Part shown: one piece after another, positions 17,989-26,710 of the stretch
Position numbering within the stretch: position 1 is the stretch's first letter
Layout of the letters: the number at the start of each line of letters is the position of its first letter
From: Roseovarius mucosus
GTDB taxonomy: Bacteria; Pseudomonadota; Alphaproteobacteria; Rhodobacterales; Rhodobacteraceae
Assembly (NCBI RefSeq): GCF_002080415.1
Contig: NZ_CP020474.1
Span: 310,001-374,000 of the forward strand
DNA: 64,000 bases
Reading direction: 5' to 3'
The notes under the pieces: model-generated
The model's input: the letters and a program-made list of their open reading frames with translations, nothing else
Databases searched by the model: none
Told to the model about the DNA's origin: nothing
Made by a program: the position numbers and the translations under genes

Positions 17989-20493
17989 CTAGTAAAGCCC
18001 GCCCGAACTCATAGACCCGAAACTGGCCTTGCCCCCCACACGCGCCTTTTCGCCGGTCGAGGTCGTAACCTCCTGAACCTGCTCGCGTTCGCCCGCACTG
18101 AACAGCTCAAGGTCATTGCCCATGGCAAAGCCCCCGTCATAGGCCACACCAAACACCGGCTCTTCGCCGTCGCGGAAATATTCGGCCACCACATTGTCGC
18201 CCTCGGCAGTATCCGGCAGCCGCGCGCCGGTGAACCGGTCGATCTTGATGAAATGCCCGCCGGGGGGCACTTCGAACGGACCACCGCCATATTTCTTCAC
18301 AGCCTCGACCATGAAATCCTGAAACACCGGCCCGCACAGCGACGAGCCATAGGCCGACCGTCCAAGGCCCCGAGGCTGGTCATGGCCAATGTAACAGCCC
18401 GCCGCGATATTGCTGGTAAAGCCCACGAACCACACATCGCGCGCGTCATTGGTGGTGCCGGTCTTGCCCGCCACCGGCACCGGCAGGTTGATGGCCCCCG
18501 ACGCCGTGCCGCGATCCACCACGCCTTTGAGCATCGAGGTCAACTGATAGGCCGTGACCGCATTCATCACCCGCTCCCGATCCGACACGATGCGCGGGCC
18601 GCGATCCGCAGGGATTCCGGCATCACCGCAATCGACGCAATCGCGCTGATCATGGCGGTAAACTGTCTTGCCATAACGGTCCTGCACGCGATCAACCAGC
18701 GTTGGGCGCACCCGCTCGCCGCCATTGGCAAACATCGCATAGGCCGCAACCATATTATAAAGCGTGGTCTCTTCGGACCCCAGCGAATTGGCCAAAAACC
18801 GGCCCATGTTTTCATAGACGCCAAACCGCTCGGCATAATCCGCGACCACATCCATGCCCACCTCTTGCGCCAGACGGATGGTCATAAGGTTCCGCGACTG
18901 TTCGATGCCTGTGCGCAACGGCGTGGGGCCGTAAAACTTGTTCGACGAATTCCGTGGTCTCCACAGGCCTTGCGGCGTGTTGATCTCAATCGGGGCGTCG
19001 ATTACGATGGTGGCGGGTGAATAGCCGCTGTCCAGCGCAGCCGCATACACAAACGGCTTGAACGACGATCCCGGCTGCCGCAACGCCTGCGTCGTGCGGT
19101 TAAAGACCGAGGCCTGATAGGAAAACCCGCCCTGCATGGAAATCACGCGGCCCGTGTTCACATCCATTGCGACAAAGCCGCCCTGAACCTCAGGCACCTG
19201 CCGCAACGACCAATTCACAAAGGTCCCCTCCTGGGTCACGGCACGCACATGCACCACATCGCCCAGATCAAAGGTCGCCTCGAAATCGCCGGGCAACCAT
19301 TTGATATCGCTGCGCGGCACCTCCTGCACGCCGTCGACGCCCTCAATGCCCACCTGCATTGCCTGATCGCCGATGCCCAGCACTACCGCCGGATGCCAGA
19401 CCCCATCCAGATCCACATCCCGGGCCACGCTGACGCTTGCCAGCGCCGCTCGCCAAGCGGCCTCATCCCCCAACGCCTCGGCGGGCAGGCTCTCGCCCGT
19501 GCCGCGCCATCGTCCTTGCCCCCGGTCATAATTTTCCAACTGCCGCCGCAACGCCCGCGCGGCATGAACCTGCAATTCGGGATCAATGGTCGCGCGCACC
19601 GACAAACCACCGCTAAAGAACTCGCCCTCACCGAAATCAAGGCTCAGCTGCCGTCGGATTTCGTCGGTGAAATAGTCGCGCGGCGGCAATTCGGCGCTGA
19701 ACGGCGGAAAATCCCCATTCTGCACAGAGCGCAGCGGTGCGGCCCGCTCCTCCTCATAGGCGGCCTGCGTCAGATACCCGTTCTCCCACATCTCGCGCAG
19801 CACGAAATTGCGCCGTTCCAGCAACCGCTCCTTCTCGCGCACCGGATGATAATCACTCGGGGCTTTCGGCATCGCAGCAATGGTGGCGGCCTCATGCGGC
19901 GCAAGGTCCGTGAGGGTCTTGTTGAAATAGGTCTGTGCCGCGGCAGTCACGCCATAGCTGTTCTGACCCAGAAAAATCTCGTTGAGATAGAGTTCAAGGA
20001 TATCATCCTTGCTCAGAGTTTCCTCAATCCGCGTGGCAAGGATAATCTCCTTGATCTTGCGCTCCATCTGCCGGTCGCCGGACAAAAGGAAGTTCTTCAT
20101 CACCTGCTGCGTGATGGTCGAGGCACCGCGTACATTGCGCCCGCGCGACTTCACCGCATCCACGATAGCCGAGGCGATACCCACGGCGTCATAGCCGCCA
20201 TGGGTGTAGAAATTCTTGTCCTCCGCGCTGATGAACGCCTGCTTTACCAGATCAGGAATATCCTCAGCGGGCGTGAACAACCGCCGCTCGCGCGCGAATT
20301 CGTCGATGATCCGCCCCTCGCCCGAATAAATCCGGCTGATGGTCGGCGGCGTGTAATTGGCAAGGCTCTCATGGCTCGGCAAATCCTGACCATAGATATG
20401 CAGCACGGCACCAATGCTCAGGCCGATCACCACCACAACCAGCGTGATCAAACTGAACACAGTCCCAAAAAGGCTGAGAATCGCACGTATCAC
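17989..20493 (-). CDS. mrcA: Penicillin-binding protein 1A (bifunctional)
   Basis: Class A PBP that polymerises lipid II (GT51) and cross-links peptides (transpeptidase) in the periplasm. The 834-residue protein has an N-terminal membrane anchor (about 7-30). Glycosyltransferase motifs are 'AFISAEDKNFYTHGGYD', 'RGASTITQQVMKN' and 'RKIKEIILATRIE'. The transpeptidase triad is Ser in 'RQPGSSFKPFVYAAALDSG', 'EQSRNLMTIRLAQE' (SRN) and 'AGKTGTTNDARDVWFVGF' (KTGT). The insertion between the domains fits an OB-like PBP1A domain. An amidase gene lies upstream on the same strand, making a cell-wall pair. Confidence 0.96.
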   Translation of the reverse strand: MIRAILSLFGTVFSLITLVVVVIGLSIGAVLHIYGQDLPSHESLANYTPPTISRIYSGEGRIIDEFARERRLFTPAEDIPDLVKQAFISAEDKNFYTHGGYDAVGIASAIVDAVKSRGRNVRGASTITQQVMKNFLLSGDRQMERKIKEIILATRIEETLSKDDILELYLNEIFLGQNSYGVTAAAQTYFNKTLTDLAPHEAATIAAMPKAPSDYHPVREKERLLERRNFVLREMWENGYLTQAAYEEERAAPLRSVQNGDFPPFSAELPPRDYFTDEIRRQLSLDFGEGEFFSGGLSVRATIDPELQVHAARALRRQLENYDRGQGRWRGTGESLPAEALGDEAAWRAALASVSVARDVDLDGVWHPAVVLGIGDQAMQVGIEGVDGVQEVPRSDIKWLPGDFEATFDLGDVVHVRAVTQEGTFVNWSLRQVPEVQGGFVAMDVNTGRVISMQGGFSYQASVFNRTTQALRQPGSSFKPFVYAAALDSGYSPATIVIDAPIEINTPQGLWRPRNSSNKFYGPTPLRTGIEQSRNLMTIRLAQEVGMDVVADYAERFGVYENMGRFLANSLGSEETTLYNMVAAYAMFANGGERVRPTLVDRVQDRYGKTVYRHDQRDCVDCGDAGIPADRGPRIVSDRERVMNAVTAYQLTSMLKGVVDRGTASGAINLPVPVAGKTGTTNDARDVWFVGFTSNIAAGCYIGHDQPRGLGRSAYGSSLCGPVFQDFMVEAVKKYGGGPFEVPPGGHFIKIDRFTGARLPDTAEGDNVVAEYFRDGEEPVFGVAYDGGFAMGNDLELFSAGEREQVQEVTTSTGEKARVGGKASFGSMSSGGLY

Positions 20494-20605
20494 AAGGGCC
20501 CCCGCATGCTTGCTGCGCCGGGTATAGGCCTAGTGGGCCTCAGGGTCAAAAGGGAATGGGCCAAGCGTCGCGTCACTGTCCGCCGGGTATCGCCGCGCGT
20601 CCCCC

Positions 20606-21841
20606 TCATTGCCGCACCAATCCCGCGCGCGCCGCATCGGCGTCGCGCCAGGCAGTCAGCGCCGCGCGCAGCGCTGCGGCGATCCGGGCCCGCCCTTCCT
20701 CATCGCGCAACCGCGCCAGATCACGCGGGCTAGACAGAAACCCCAATTCGATCAAAACAGATGGAATATCAGGGGCTTTCAGCACCGAAAACCCTGCCTC
20801 CCGCAGGGGGCGCGACAACAGCGGCAGCTCATGCGCGGCAAAGCTCTCGATCAAGGCTTGGGCCAGATGCGCGGTGCGCGGCTGCGTCTCGACCCGCGCC
20901 AGATCCATCAGCACATCTGCCACCACATCATCCTTACCGCTCAGGTCCACACCCGCCAGCATATCGGCACGATTGTGCCGTTCGGCAAGCGCCGCACTCG
21001 CCTTGTCCGAGGCGCTCTCGGACAGGGTATAAACCGACAGCCCCCGCGCCTGCGCCCCCGACAGCGCATCCGCATGCAGCGACAAGAACACATCCGCCCC
21101 GGCCCAATGCGCTAGGGCGACCCGCCGCTCAAGGCTCACGAATTCGTCACGCTCGCGCGTCAACACCACCTCAAATCCGCCAGCGCGCAGCAATTCATCG
21201 CGCAATTCCTGCGCAAACTGCAGCATCAGCGCCTTTTCGGTCAGCTCTCCCTCCTGTGCTCCGGGATCAATGCCGCCATGGCCCGGATCAAGGACCACCA
21301 CCAACGGCCCCTCGCCCGGCACCCCCACAGGCACCGCCGCCAGCGCATCCTTGGGATCGGGCAGGTCCCAGCCGGGCAACGCAGGCGTGCCCGCAGTGGC
21401 GGCAAACCGCTCGGAATCCGCCGCCCCAAGGGCAACCTTCAACGTCGCCCGCCCGCTCACGCGGTCAATCTCCAACCCCGCCTGCTCCAGCGGATAAGGC
21501 GCGTCCAGATCGGCCACCATGCGCGACCAGCCCGGCCGAATCTGTCCCAGTCGCAAGCCTTTGACGCGCGCGCCAGCGATCAAATCCCCAGCCCCGATGC
21601 CCTGCCAATCCACCTCTTGAAAATCAAGCACCAGACGCGGCGGCGCATCAAGCGTATAGACGCGATAGGGCACTCCCTGCGACAGGCTCAAGGTCACCTC
21701 CACCCCGCGCCGGCTGTCCGTGATGCTGCTGGTTTCCGCCTCCAGCCGCGCCAAACCGCTAAACACGCTCTCCTGCGCCCGCACAGCCGCGCCGCCCATC
21801 ACCAGCGCAAGCGCTAGCCCTATGCCAATGATCCTGCTCAT
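20606..21841 (-). CDS. N-acetylmuramoyl-L-alanine amidase (AmiC-type)
   Basis: Zinc amidase that cleaves the bond between MurNAc and L-Ala, splitting septal peptidoglycan in the periplasm. The 411-residue precursor starts with a signal peptide ('RIIGIGLALALVMGGAAVRA'). An AMIN-type beta domain follows (about 40-150), then Amidase_3. Zinc ligands are recognisable: His in 'VVVLDPGHGGIDPGA', Glu in 'EGELTEKALMLQFAQEL', His in 'GADVFLSLHADAL', and the C-terminal catalytic Glu in 'IPSVLIELGFLSSPRD'. ATG at 21841 begins the signal peptide; the longer in-frame extension is not signal-like. It could be called amiC, but I do not distinguish among paralogues. Confidence 0.92.
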   Translation of the reverse strand: MSRIIGIGLALALVMGGAAVRAQESVFSGLARLEAETSSITDSRRGVEVTLSLSQGVPYRVYTLDAPPRLVLDFQEVDWQGIGAGDLIAGARVKGLRLGQIRPGWSRMVADLDAPYPLEQAGLEIDRVSGRATLKVALGAADSERFAATAGTPALPGWDLPDPKDALAAVPVGVPGEGPLVVVLDPGHGGIDPGAQEGELTEKALMLQFAQELRDELLRAGGFEVVLTRERDEFVSLERRVALAHWAGADVFLSLHADALSGAQARGLSVYTLSESASDKASAALAERHNRADMLAGVDLSGKDDVVADVLMDLARVETQPRTAHLAQALIESFAAHELPLLSRPLREAGFSVLKAPDIPSVLIELGFLSSPRDLARLRDEEGRARIAAALRAALTAWRDADAARAGLVRQ

Positions 21842-21989
21842 ACGCCGTTTCCCGGTTCGTTTTCCCGCGCAGAATACACGAGCACCGCCCCGCGCAACAG
21901 CCCCGATGTCCCACCTGTAACAAGCGCTTGATCCTGCCGCGCATTCAATCAAGGTTTTTATCCCGCACGTTCCAGTCTATAGAATCGCC

Positions 21990-22997
21990 ATGACCAACCA
22001 GACGCCACGCCCCGTTGTCACCCATGAGGACCCAAAGGTTCTCTTTGAAATCTTTGTGCAGCGAAAATTCTGCGATCTCGAACTTGCGTCGGTCATCCAC
22101 ACCCTGCAAACCGCCAATATGGTGCATGGCTCCGCGCATTTTGGCTGGCGGATCATCTCGGACCGACCGGGGCTCGTTCAGGGTAACGGCGTTTGTCTCG
22201 TGCGCGCAGAGCCGGTGATCCCCGATCACTGCATGGCCGATTTCCTGATTGTCATCGCATCGAAAACCGCCGATCCCGCCGTCTGGATGGCCCGCATCCG
22301 CAGCATGCGGCGGCTCGGGCGCTCGGTGATCCTCTTGGCGGATGCCTCCACCACCTTCATCGCCCGCACCCAAATCGAGACGGGCGCGGTCACCACCCAT
22401 TGGGCCGATGCCGTGGTGCTGCGCGAGACCCAAGATCAACCGCGCCTTACGGAAAACCTGTCAGAATTTTCCAACGGCATCATCACGGCCGCGGGACGCG
22501 GCGCCACAGCAGAGCTTGTCATCGGCCTTCTGGCCCGTGATCTGCCCGTGTCCGACATCACCGAGATTGGCCGCCACCTGCTCTTGCCGGAAATCCGCAC
22601 CAGCTCCAGCACTCAGCCCTTCGCCCCCGAGGCGTTTCACAAATTCTACGACAAGGCCGTGTCAGATGCGCTCGCCATCATGGAGGACAATCTGACCGAT
22701 CCACTCTCCATCGCGGAAATCGCCGATGAGGTGGACACTTCGCAACGCTGTCTCGAGCGCCGCTTTCGCGCGGTGTTTGAAACCTCACCGGGGCATTATT
22801 ACAAGCAATTGCGCGTGCGCCGTGCCCATCACCTGATCCAAAGCACGAAATTGCCGCTGATCGACATCGCCACCGCCACCGGCTTTGGCTCGACCGGCAC
22901 GCTCGCCACCGCCTTCAAGAAATTCTACGGCGTCACGCCCTCGGATATGCGCGGCAAACACCGCGAACGCGTGCTTGACTACTCCGCCGATGTCTAA
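21990..22997 (+). CDS. GlxA-family AraC-type transcriptional regulator
   Basis: A 335-residue regulator with an N-terminal DJ-1/PfpI-like class I amidotransferase domain (about 15-190), which lacks an obvious nucleophile Cys, and a C-terminal AraC DNA-binding domain. The latter shows both helix-turn-helix units: 'LSIAEIADEVDTSQRCLERR' (about 240-259) and 'LIDIATATGFGSTGTLATAF', followed by 'KFYGVTPSDMRGKHR'. The family controls amino-acid and quaternary-amine catabolism in several proteobacteria; the effector here is unknown. No good ribosome site precedes ATG 21990 and a TATAGA box lies 7 bases upstream, so a leaderless mRNA is possible. It is convergent with the glycosyltransferase gene (4-base overlap). 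Confidence 0.88.
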   Translation: MTNQTPRPVVTHEDPKVLFEIFVQRKFCDLELASVIHTLQTANMVHGSAHFGWRIISDRPGLVQGNGVCLVRAEPVIPDHCMADFLIVIASKTADPAVWMARIRSMRRLGRSVILLADASTTFIARTQIETGAVTTHWADAVVLRETQDQPRLTENLSEFSNGIITAAGRGATAELVIGLLARDLPVSDITEIGRHLLLPEIRTSSSTQPFAPEAFHKFYDKAVSDALAIMEDNLTDPLSIAEIADEVDTSQRCLERRFRAVFETSPGHYYKQLRVRRAHHLIQSTKLPLIDIATATGFGSTGTLATAFKKFYGVTPSDMRGKHRERVLDYSADV

Positions 22998-24046
22998 GGG
23001 CGGTTAAGCGCCGCCGCCACAACCTCTGCCGCCGCTGCCCAATCGCCCAAACCCTGCGCCGCCTTCCGCGCCGCGCAGGCACAGCCCGCCCGCAACGCAG
23101 GCTCGCTCAGCATCCGCCGCAGCGCCTCTGCAAAGGCCGCGTCATCCTCGGGGCGCACCAAAATTCCCGCACCGGCGGCAACGGTATCCGGCACCGCCCC
23201 CGCCTGCGTGCTCACGATCGGCAACCCGTGGCCCATCGCCTCGTCAAACACGATGCCATAACCTTCATAGCGCGTCGCCAGTGCAAAAACCGTCGCCCGC
23301 CCATAAAGCGAGTCCAGATCCGATTGCGATACCTCCCCCGCAATCTCGACCCGCTCCGCCAGCCCCAAGACATCGCGCAGCCCCTGCAACTCTGTGACCG
23401 TCTCGGGCTCATGCAAGCGCCCGACAATCACCGCCCGCCAGTCCAGATCGGCAATCCGCGCCAAGGCCCGCAACAGCACATCATGCCCCTTGCGCCGCGC
23501 GAGCAATCCCACCGACAGGATCAGTGGCGGCACATCGGGCATTGCGTTAGCTCGGGGTGCCACGAACCCCGGTCGCGCCACGCTGATCCGCTCTGGGGCC
23601 ACGCCATAGGCCTCGCGCAAAAGGCCTGCGATATGCCCGCTTGTCACCACGATATGCCGCGCCCGGCCCAGATTGGCCCGCTCGCGCGCCGCCATATCCG
23701 CAGCCTGCGCCGCACTCAACCCCGGCTCCAGCGCCAGCGGATGATGCACCAGCGCCACCATGGGTGCCGCCAACCGCGCCACCCCCTCAGGATCCAGCGC
23801 ACCATACGCCAGCCCATCCACCAAGGCCGGGCAATCACGCGGCAACGCCGAAAGCTGCGCCAAGGCATCCGCCATATCCTGCGCATCGGGATGCGGAAAA
23901 CTATCGCCTAGCCGCAGATGCCGCAGCCTGAGACCCCGCGCAACCAGCGCCTCTCCCAACCGCCGATCATAAAGATAGCCGCCCGTCGTCAACCCCGGAT
24001 CACCCGGCACGGCAAAGGCGATGTCGCGCCCCTCCTCAGTCGCCAT
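22994..24046 (-). CDS. Family 4 glycosyltransferase
   Basis: A 350-residue GT-B fold, retaining glycosyltransferase of the GT4 type. The C-terminal half shows 'PPLILSVGLLARRKGHDVLL' (about 185-204) and 'VEIAGEVSQSDLDSLYGRA'. The nucleotide-sugar motif 'ALATRYEGYGIVFDEAMGHG' carries the EX7E pair (about 267-286), followed by 'LPIVSTQAGAVPDTV'. ATG at 24046 overlaps the upstream dehydrogenase stop by 11 bases. It is the last gene of a five-gene run with PTPS-like, methyltransferase, RibD-like and dehydrogenase genes. The acceptor is unknown; the context suggests a small heterocyclic molecule rather than a polysaccharide. Confidence 0.82.
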   Translation of the reverse strand: MATEEGRDIAFAVPGDPGLTTGGYLYDRRLGEALVARGLRLRHLRLGDSFPHPDAQDMADALAQLSALPRDCPALVDGLAYGALDPEGVARLAAPMVALVHHPLALEPGLSAAQAADMAARERANLGRARHIVVTSGHIAGLLREAYGVAPERISVARPGFVAPRANAMPDVPPLILSVGLLARRKGHDVLLRALARIADLDWRAVIVGRLHEPETVTELQGLRDVLGLAERVEIAGEVSQSDLDSLYGRATVFALATRYEGYGIVFDEAMGHGLPIVSTQAGAVPDTVAAGAGILVRPEDDAAFAEALRRMLSEPALRAGCACAARKAAQGLGDWAAAAEVVAAALNRP

Positions 24047-25010
24047 AGCGCACCCGATGGCACAGCGTCCCCGCCGCCGCCAAGATCCCCGCATAGGCGC
24101 GCGGCAGATCATCAAACCGCGTTTCCCCCGAAATCAACGCATCCAGCACCGGATCGGCCAGCAGTCGCAGCGCAACCTCCATCCGCCGCCGGTAATCCCA
24201 CCGCGCCGCATGGCTCGCCGGAATTCGCCCCACCTGCGACGAGACAACCTGCAACCGCCGCTGATGAAATGCCCCGCCAAGCGCCACGGGAATATCGCCG
24301 CTGCCATACCAACTGGCCTCAACCACCCGCGCCTCAATCCCAGCAAGGCGGATCGCTGTGGCCAATCCCGCTGCGCTGGCCGTCGCATGGATCACCACAT
24401 CCGCGCGGCCCTCGGCCTGCTCCGGTGCCGCAAAGCCACAGCCAAACGCCTCAGCCAAAGGCCCCCGCGCCGCGTCGCGATCAATCAAGGTCACCTCTGT
24501 GCCCGGCACCCGCGCTGCAAGATATCCAACCAACGCCCCCACCGTGCCCGCACCCACAACCGCCACCCGGTCCCCGGCAGCGATCTGCGCATCCCACAGG
24601 ATATTGAGCGCGGTTTCCATATTGGCCGCAAGCACCGCACGCCCCGGCGGCACGCCCTCGGGCACCGGCACCGCCATCGGTGCAGGACAGGCAAACCGCG
24701 TCTGATGCGGATGCAGCACGAACACCACCTGCCCCGTCGCAGCCCCGCCGGTCACGCGCCCCACGGCGCAGTACCCATATTTGACAGGATAGGGAAAATC
24801 TCCCTCCTGCAAGGGCGCGCGCATCGTGCCATGCTCGCTCTCGGGCACCCGGCCGTCCAAGACCAGCCGCTCGGTCCCCCGGCTGATGCCGGTGTATAGC
24901 GTTTCGATCACAACCTCATCCGCGCCGGGCGCAACCGTGACAGGCCGCACCTCCACCTGCCCCGGTGCCACAATCCAGAGCGCGCGCGCGCCCTCAGACA
25001 CGCCGCTCAC
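24036..25010 (-). CDS. MDR-family dehydrogenase without zinc ligands (BchC-like)
   Basis: A 324-residue medium-chain dehydrogenase/reductase. The substrate domain has 'VIETLYTGISRGTERLVLDG' (about 32-51) where catalytic-zinc enzymes carry a Cys, and 'EGDFPYPVKYGYCAVGRVTG' follows. The Rossmann core is 'GDRVAVVGAGTVGALVGYLA' (about 146-165) with 'VTLIDRD' after strand 2. The ISRGTE motif and the layout recall BchC-type bacteriochlorophyllide dehydrogenases. The GHE zinc motif and the structural-zinc cysteine cluster are not visible. GTG at 25010 gives a 4-base GTGA overlap with the preceding RibD-like gene, so this start is favoured. Substrate unknown. Confidence 0.8.
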   Translation of the reverse strand: MSGVSEGARALWIVAPGQVEVRPVTVAPGADEVVIETLYTGISRGTERLVLDGRVPESEHGTMRAPLQEGDFPYPVKYGYCAVGRVTGGAATGQVVFVLHPHQTRFACPAPMAVPVPEGVPPGRAVLAANMETALNILWDAQIAAGDRVAVVGAGTVGALVGYLAARVPGTEVTLIDRDAARGPLAEAFGCGFAAPEQAEGRADVVIHATASAAGLATAIRLAGIEARVVEASWYGSGDIPVALGGAFHQRRLQVVSSQVGRIPASHAARWDYRRRMEVALRLLADPVLDALISGETRFDDLPRAYAGILAAAGTLCHRVRYGD

Positions 25011-25825
25011 CCCAGCCGCACAGCGGGTTGGCGCGCATGGGGCCAGACCTCTGCCGCCACCCGCGCGCCCATGACGCAATCAAAAAGCACATCCGTGCCC
25101 AACCCATAAACCTGCGTTTCCGGCCGCCGCGCCTGCGCCAAACGTGCCACGGGCCGCGTCGTCAATCCTTGCGGTCCCGCCCCGATCAAGAGCGGCGCCA
25201 CCGCCACATGCAGCCGCGCCAGCAAATCTGCCTCGATAAATCGCGCAATAGTGATCGCCCCACCTTCAACCATCAGATGATGCAGGCCCACCTTGCGCAG
25301 GGCACTTACAATGGCGGGGGGTGAAATCCAGTCACTCCGCGGCAATTGAATGACCTCGACACCGGCGGGACGGGGCTTGTCCACCTCCTGAATGACGATG
25401 CGCCGCGTGCCATCCTCTGCGAACAGCCGCGCGTCATTGGGCAGCCGCCCCGAGGGGTCAATCACCACCCGCGCCGGGTTTTGCCCCGACACAAGCCGCA
25501 CTGTCAGGCGCGGGTTGTCATGCAACGCGGTCTTGACCCCCACGATCACCGCATCCACCAGCGCCCGCATCCGGTGCAGATGCGCCAACCCATCCGGCCC
25601 CGACACATCCGCCGCGTCCCCCGTGACCGTGGCCACCCGACCATCCAGCGATTGTCCGATCTGTGCCACGACCTGCGGCGTGCCGGGCGCGGCCATCATC
25701 GAGCCATAGAGCGCCATCGCCGCACGCTCGCCCGGTGCCCAGTCTCCACAGCATAAACACGCCTGCCCCGCGCGCGCAGCCAAAATATGCTCCCAGACCT
25801 TGGGGGTGACATCAGCACTTTGCAT
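25007..25825 (-). CDS. RibD C-terminal-type (DHFR-fold) reductase
   Basis: A 272-residue protein whose main part (about 50-255) is a RibD_C/DHFR-fold reductase: 'PQVVAQIGQSLDGRVATVTG', 'MRALVDAVIVGVKTALHDNP', 'PARVVIDPSGRLP' and the NADPH-binding 'LHHLMVEGGAITIARFIEAD'. The deaminase domain of true RibD is absent. In its place is a short N-terminal extension with a compact Cys motif ('GQACLCCGDWAPGERAAM', about 20-37). In riboflavin synthesis this fold reduces a ribosylamino-pyrimidine; relatives reduce dihydropterins. Lying beside a PTPS-like gene, it probably reduces a pterin or similar heterocycle, but this is inference. Confidence 0.82.
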   Translation of the reverse strand: MQSADVTPKVWEHILAARAGQACLCCGDWAPGERAAMALYGSMMAAPGTPQVVAQIGQSLDGRVATVTGDAADVSGPDGLAHLHRMRALVDAVIVGVKTALHDNPRLTVRLVSGQNPARVVIDPSGRLPNDARLFAEDGTRRIVIQEVDKPRPAGVEVIQLPRSDWISPPAIVSALRKVGLHHLMVEGGAITIARFIEADLLARLHVAVAPLLIGAGPQGLTTRPVARLAQARRPETQVYGLGTDVLFDCVMGARVAAEVWPHARQPAVRLG

Positions 25826-25935
25826 CCGGGTCTCCGTTTTGCATTACGTCTCGGCGTTTCGCCATGGTTGAACACGCGCCACTCGGGCGCGCCTTTATCG
25901 TGTGCATATCAGAGATAGACGGCTTTTCAAAAATG

Positions 25936-26709
25936 TCATGCCCGCTGAACCAGCGCCGGCGGCAGTGCCAAAAGGTCAATATGGCCGATTTCGGCCCAAC
26001 CATCGGCAAGAACTTGCGCGCGCCGCCCATGCCATGCCTCGGCCCCGGCGAATTCCGCCTCGCCCGCCGCCTGCGCAATGCCCGCCAGCAAAAGATGCTG
26101 CATTTCCGCATCTTGCGGCCCCAGCCGCCACGGGCTCGGTGCATAATGCACCTCATAGCCAAGCGCCTCAAAGACCGCCGCCATCACCTTTGCCGCCTCA
26201 GGCCCAAGCGCCGGACCAAAGCCCTTGTCGCCCCTCTGGTGGGCGTTGAAACGCGTCGTCACGATCGCGTCATCAGGGTCTTCGGGATGCCAGCGCATCA
26301 CCCCGTCATAGCTCAGCGCCGCATAAAGCGCAGTGCCAGCCCCCGCCAACCGTGCTGCAAATCGCTCGACCCACGCCCGCGACACCAGATCAAACAGCGC
26401 CGACGCGGTCACCAAACCCACGCCCTCAAGCGGCAGATCCTCCACCCTGGCCAGATCCCCCTGATGGATCACCGCCTCAGGATGCCAGGCTGCGGCCCGC
26501 GCCAACAAATCCGCGTCATGATCAAACAGCCGCCAGCCCGCGCCCGTCGCCCGCTCTCCGGCAAAGGCGCGCAGGGTCGAACCCGTGCCGCACCCCAGAT
26601 CAAGCACCGCCCCATCGGCCAGCGCCACCGCCCGACCCAACAGCGCCGCATCCCGCGCCGCCCTGTCCGCCGGTTCCCGCAGCGCCAGCCATTCGGGGGC
26701 AAACCCCAT
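25936..26709 (-). CDS. Class I SAM-dependent methyltransferase
   Basis: A 257-residue protein with the SAM-binding motif I 'GAVLDLGCGTGSTLRAFAG' (about 33-51), an acidic strand-2 end in 'WRLFDHDADLLARAA', and motif-III-like 'GVGLVTASALFDLVSRAWVE'. The substrate is not evident; the C-terminal half ('ALGYEVHYAPSPWRLGPQDA') is specific to a group found beside PTPS-like and RibD-like genes. ATG at 26709 lies 1 base after the PTPS-like stop, so the two are tightly coupled. A 110-base gap then separates it from the RibD-like gene on the same strand. Confidence 0.82.
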   Translation of the reverse strand: MGFAPEWLALREPADRAARDAALLGRAVALADGAVLDLGCGTGSTLRAFAGERATGAGWRLFDHDADLLARAAAWHPEAVIHQGDLARVEDLPLEGVGLVTASALFDLVSRAWVERFAARLAGAGTALYAALSYDGVMRWHPEDPDDAIVTTRFNAHQRGDKGFGPALGPEAAKVMAAVFEALGYEVHYAPSPWRLGPQDAEMQHLLLAGIAQAAGEAEFAGAEAWHGRRAQVLADGWAEIGHIDLLALPPALVQRA

Positions 26710-26710
26710 C

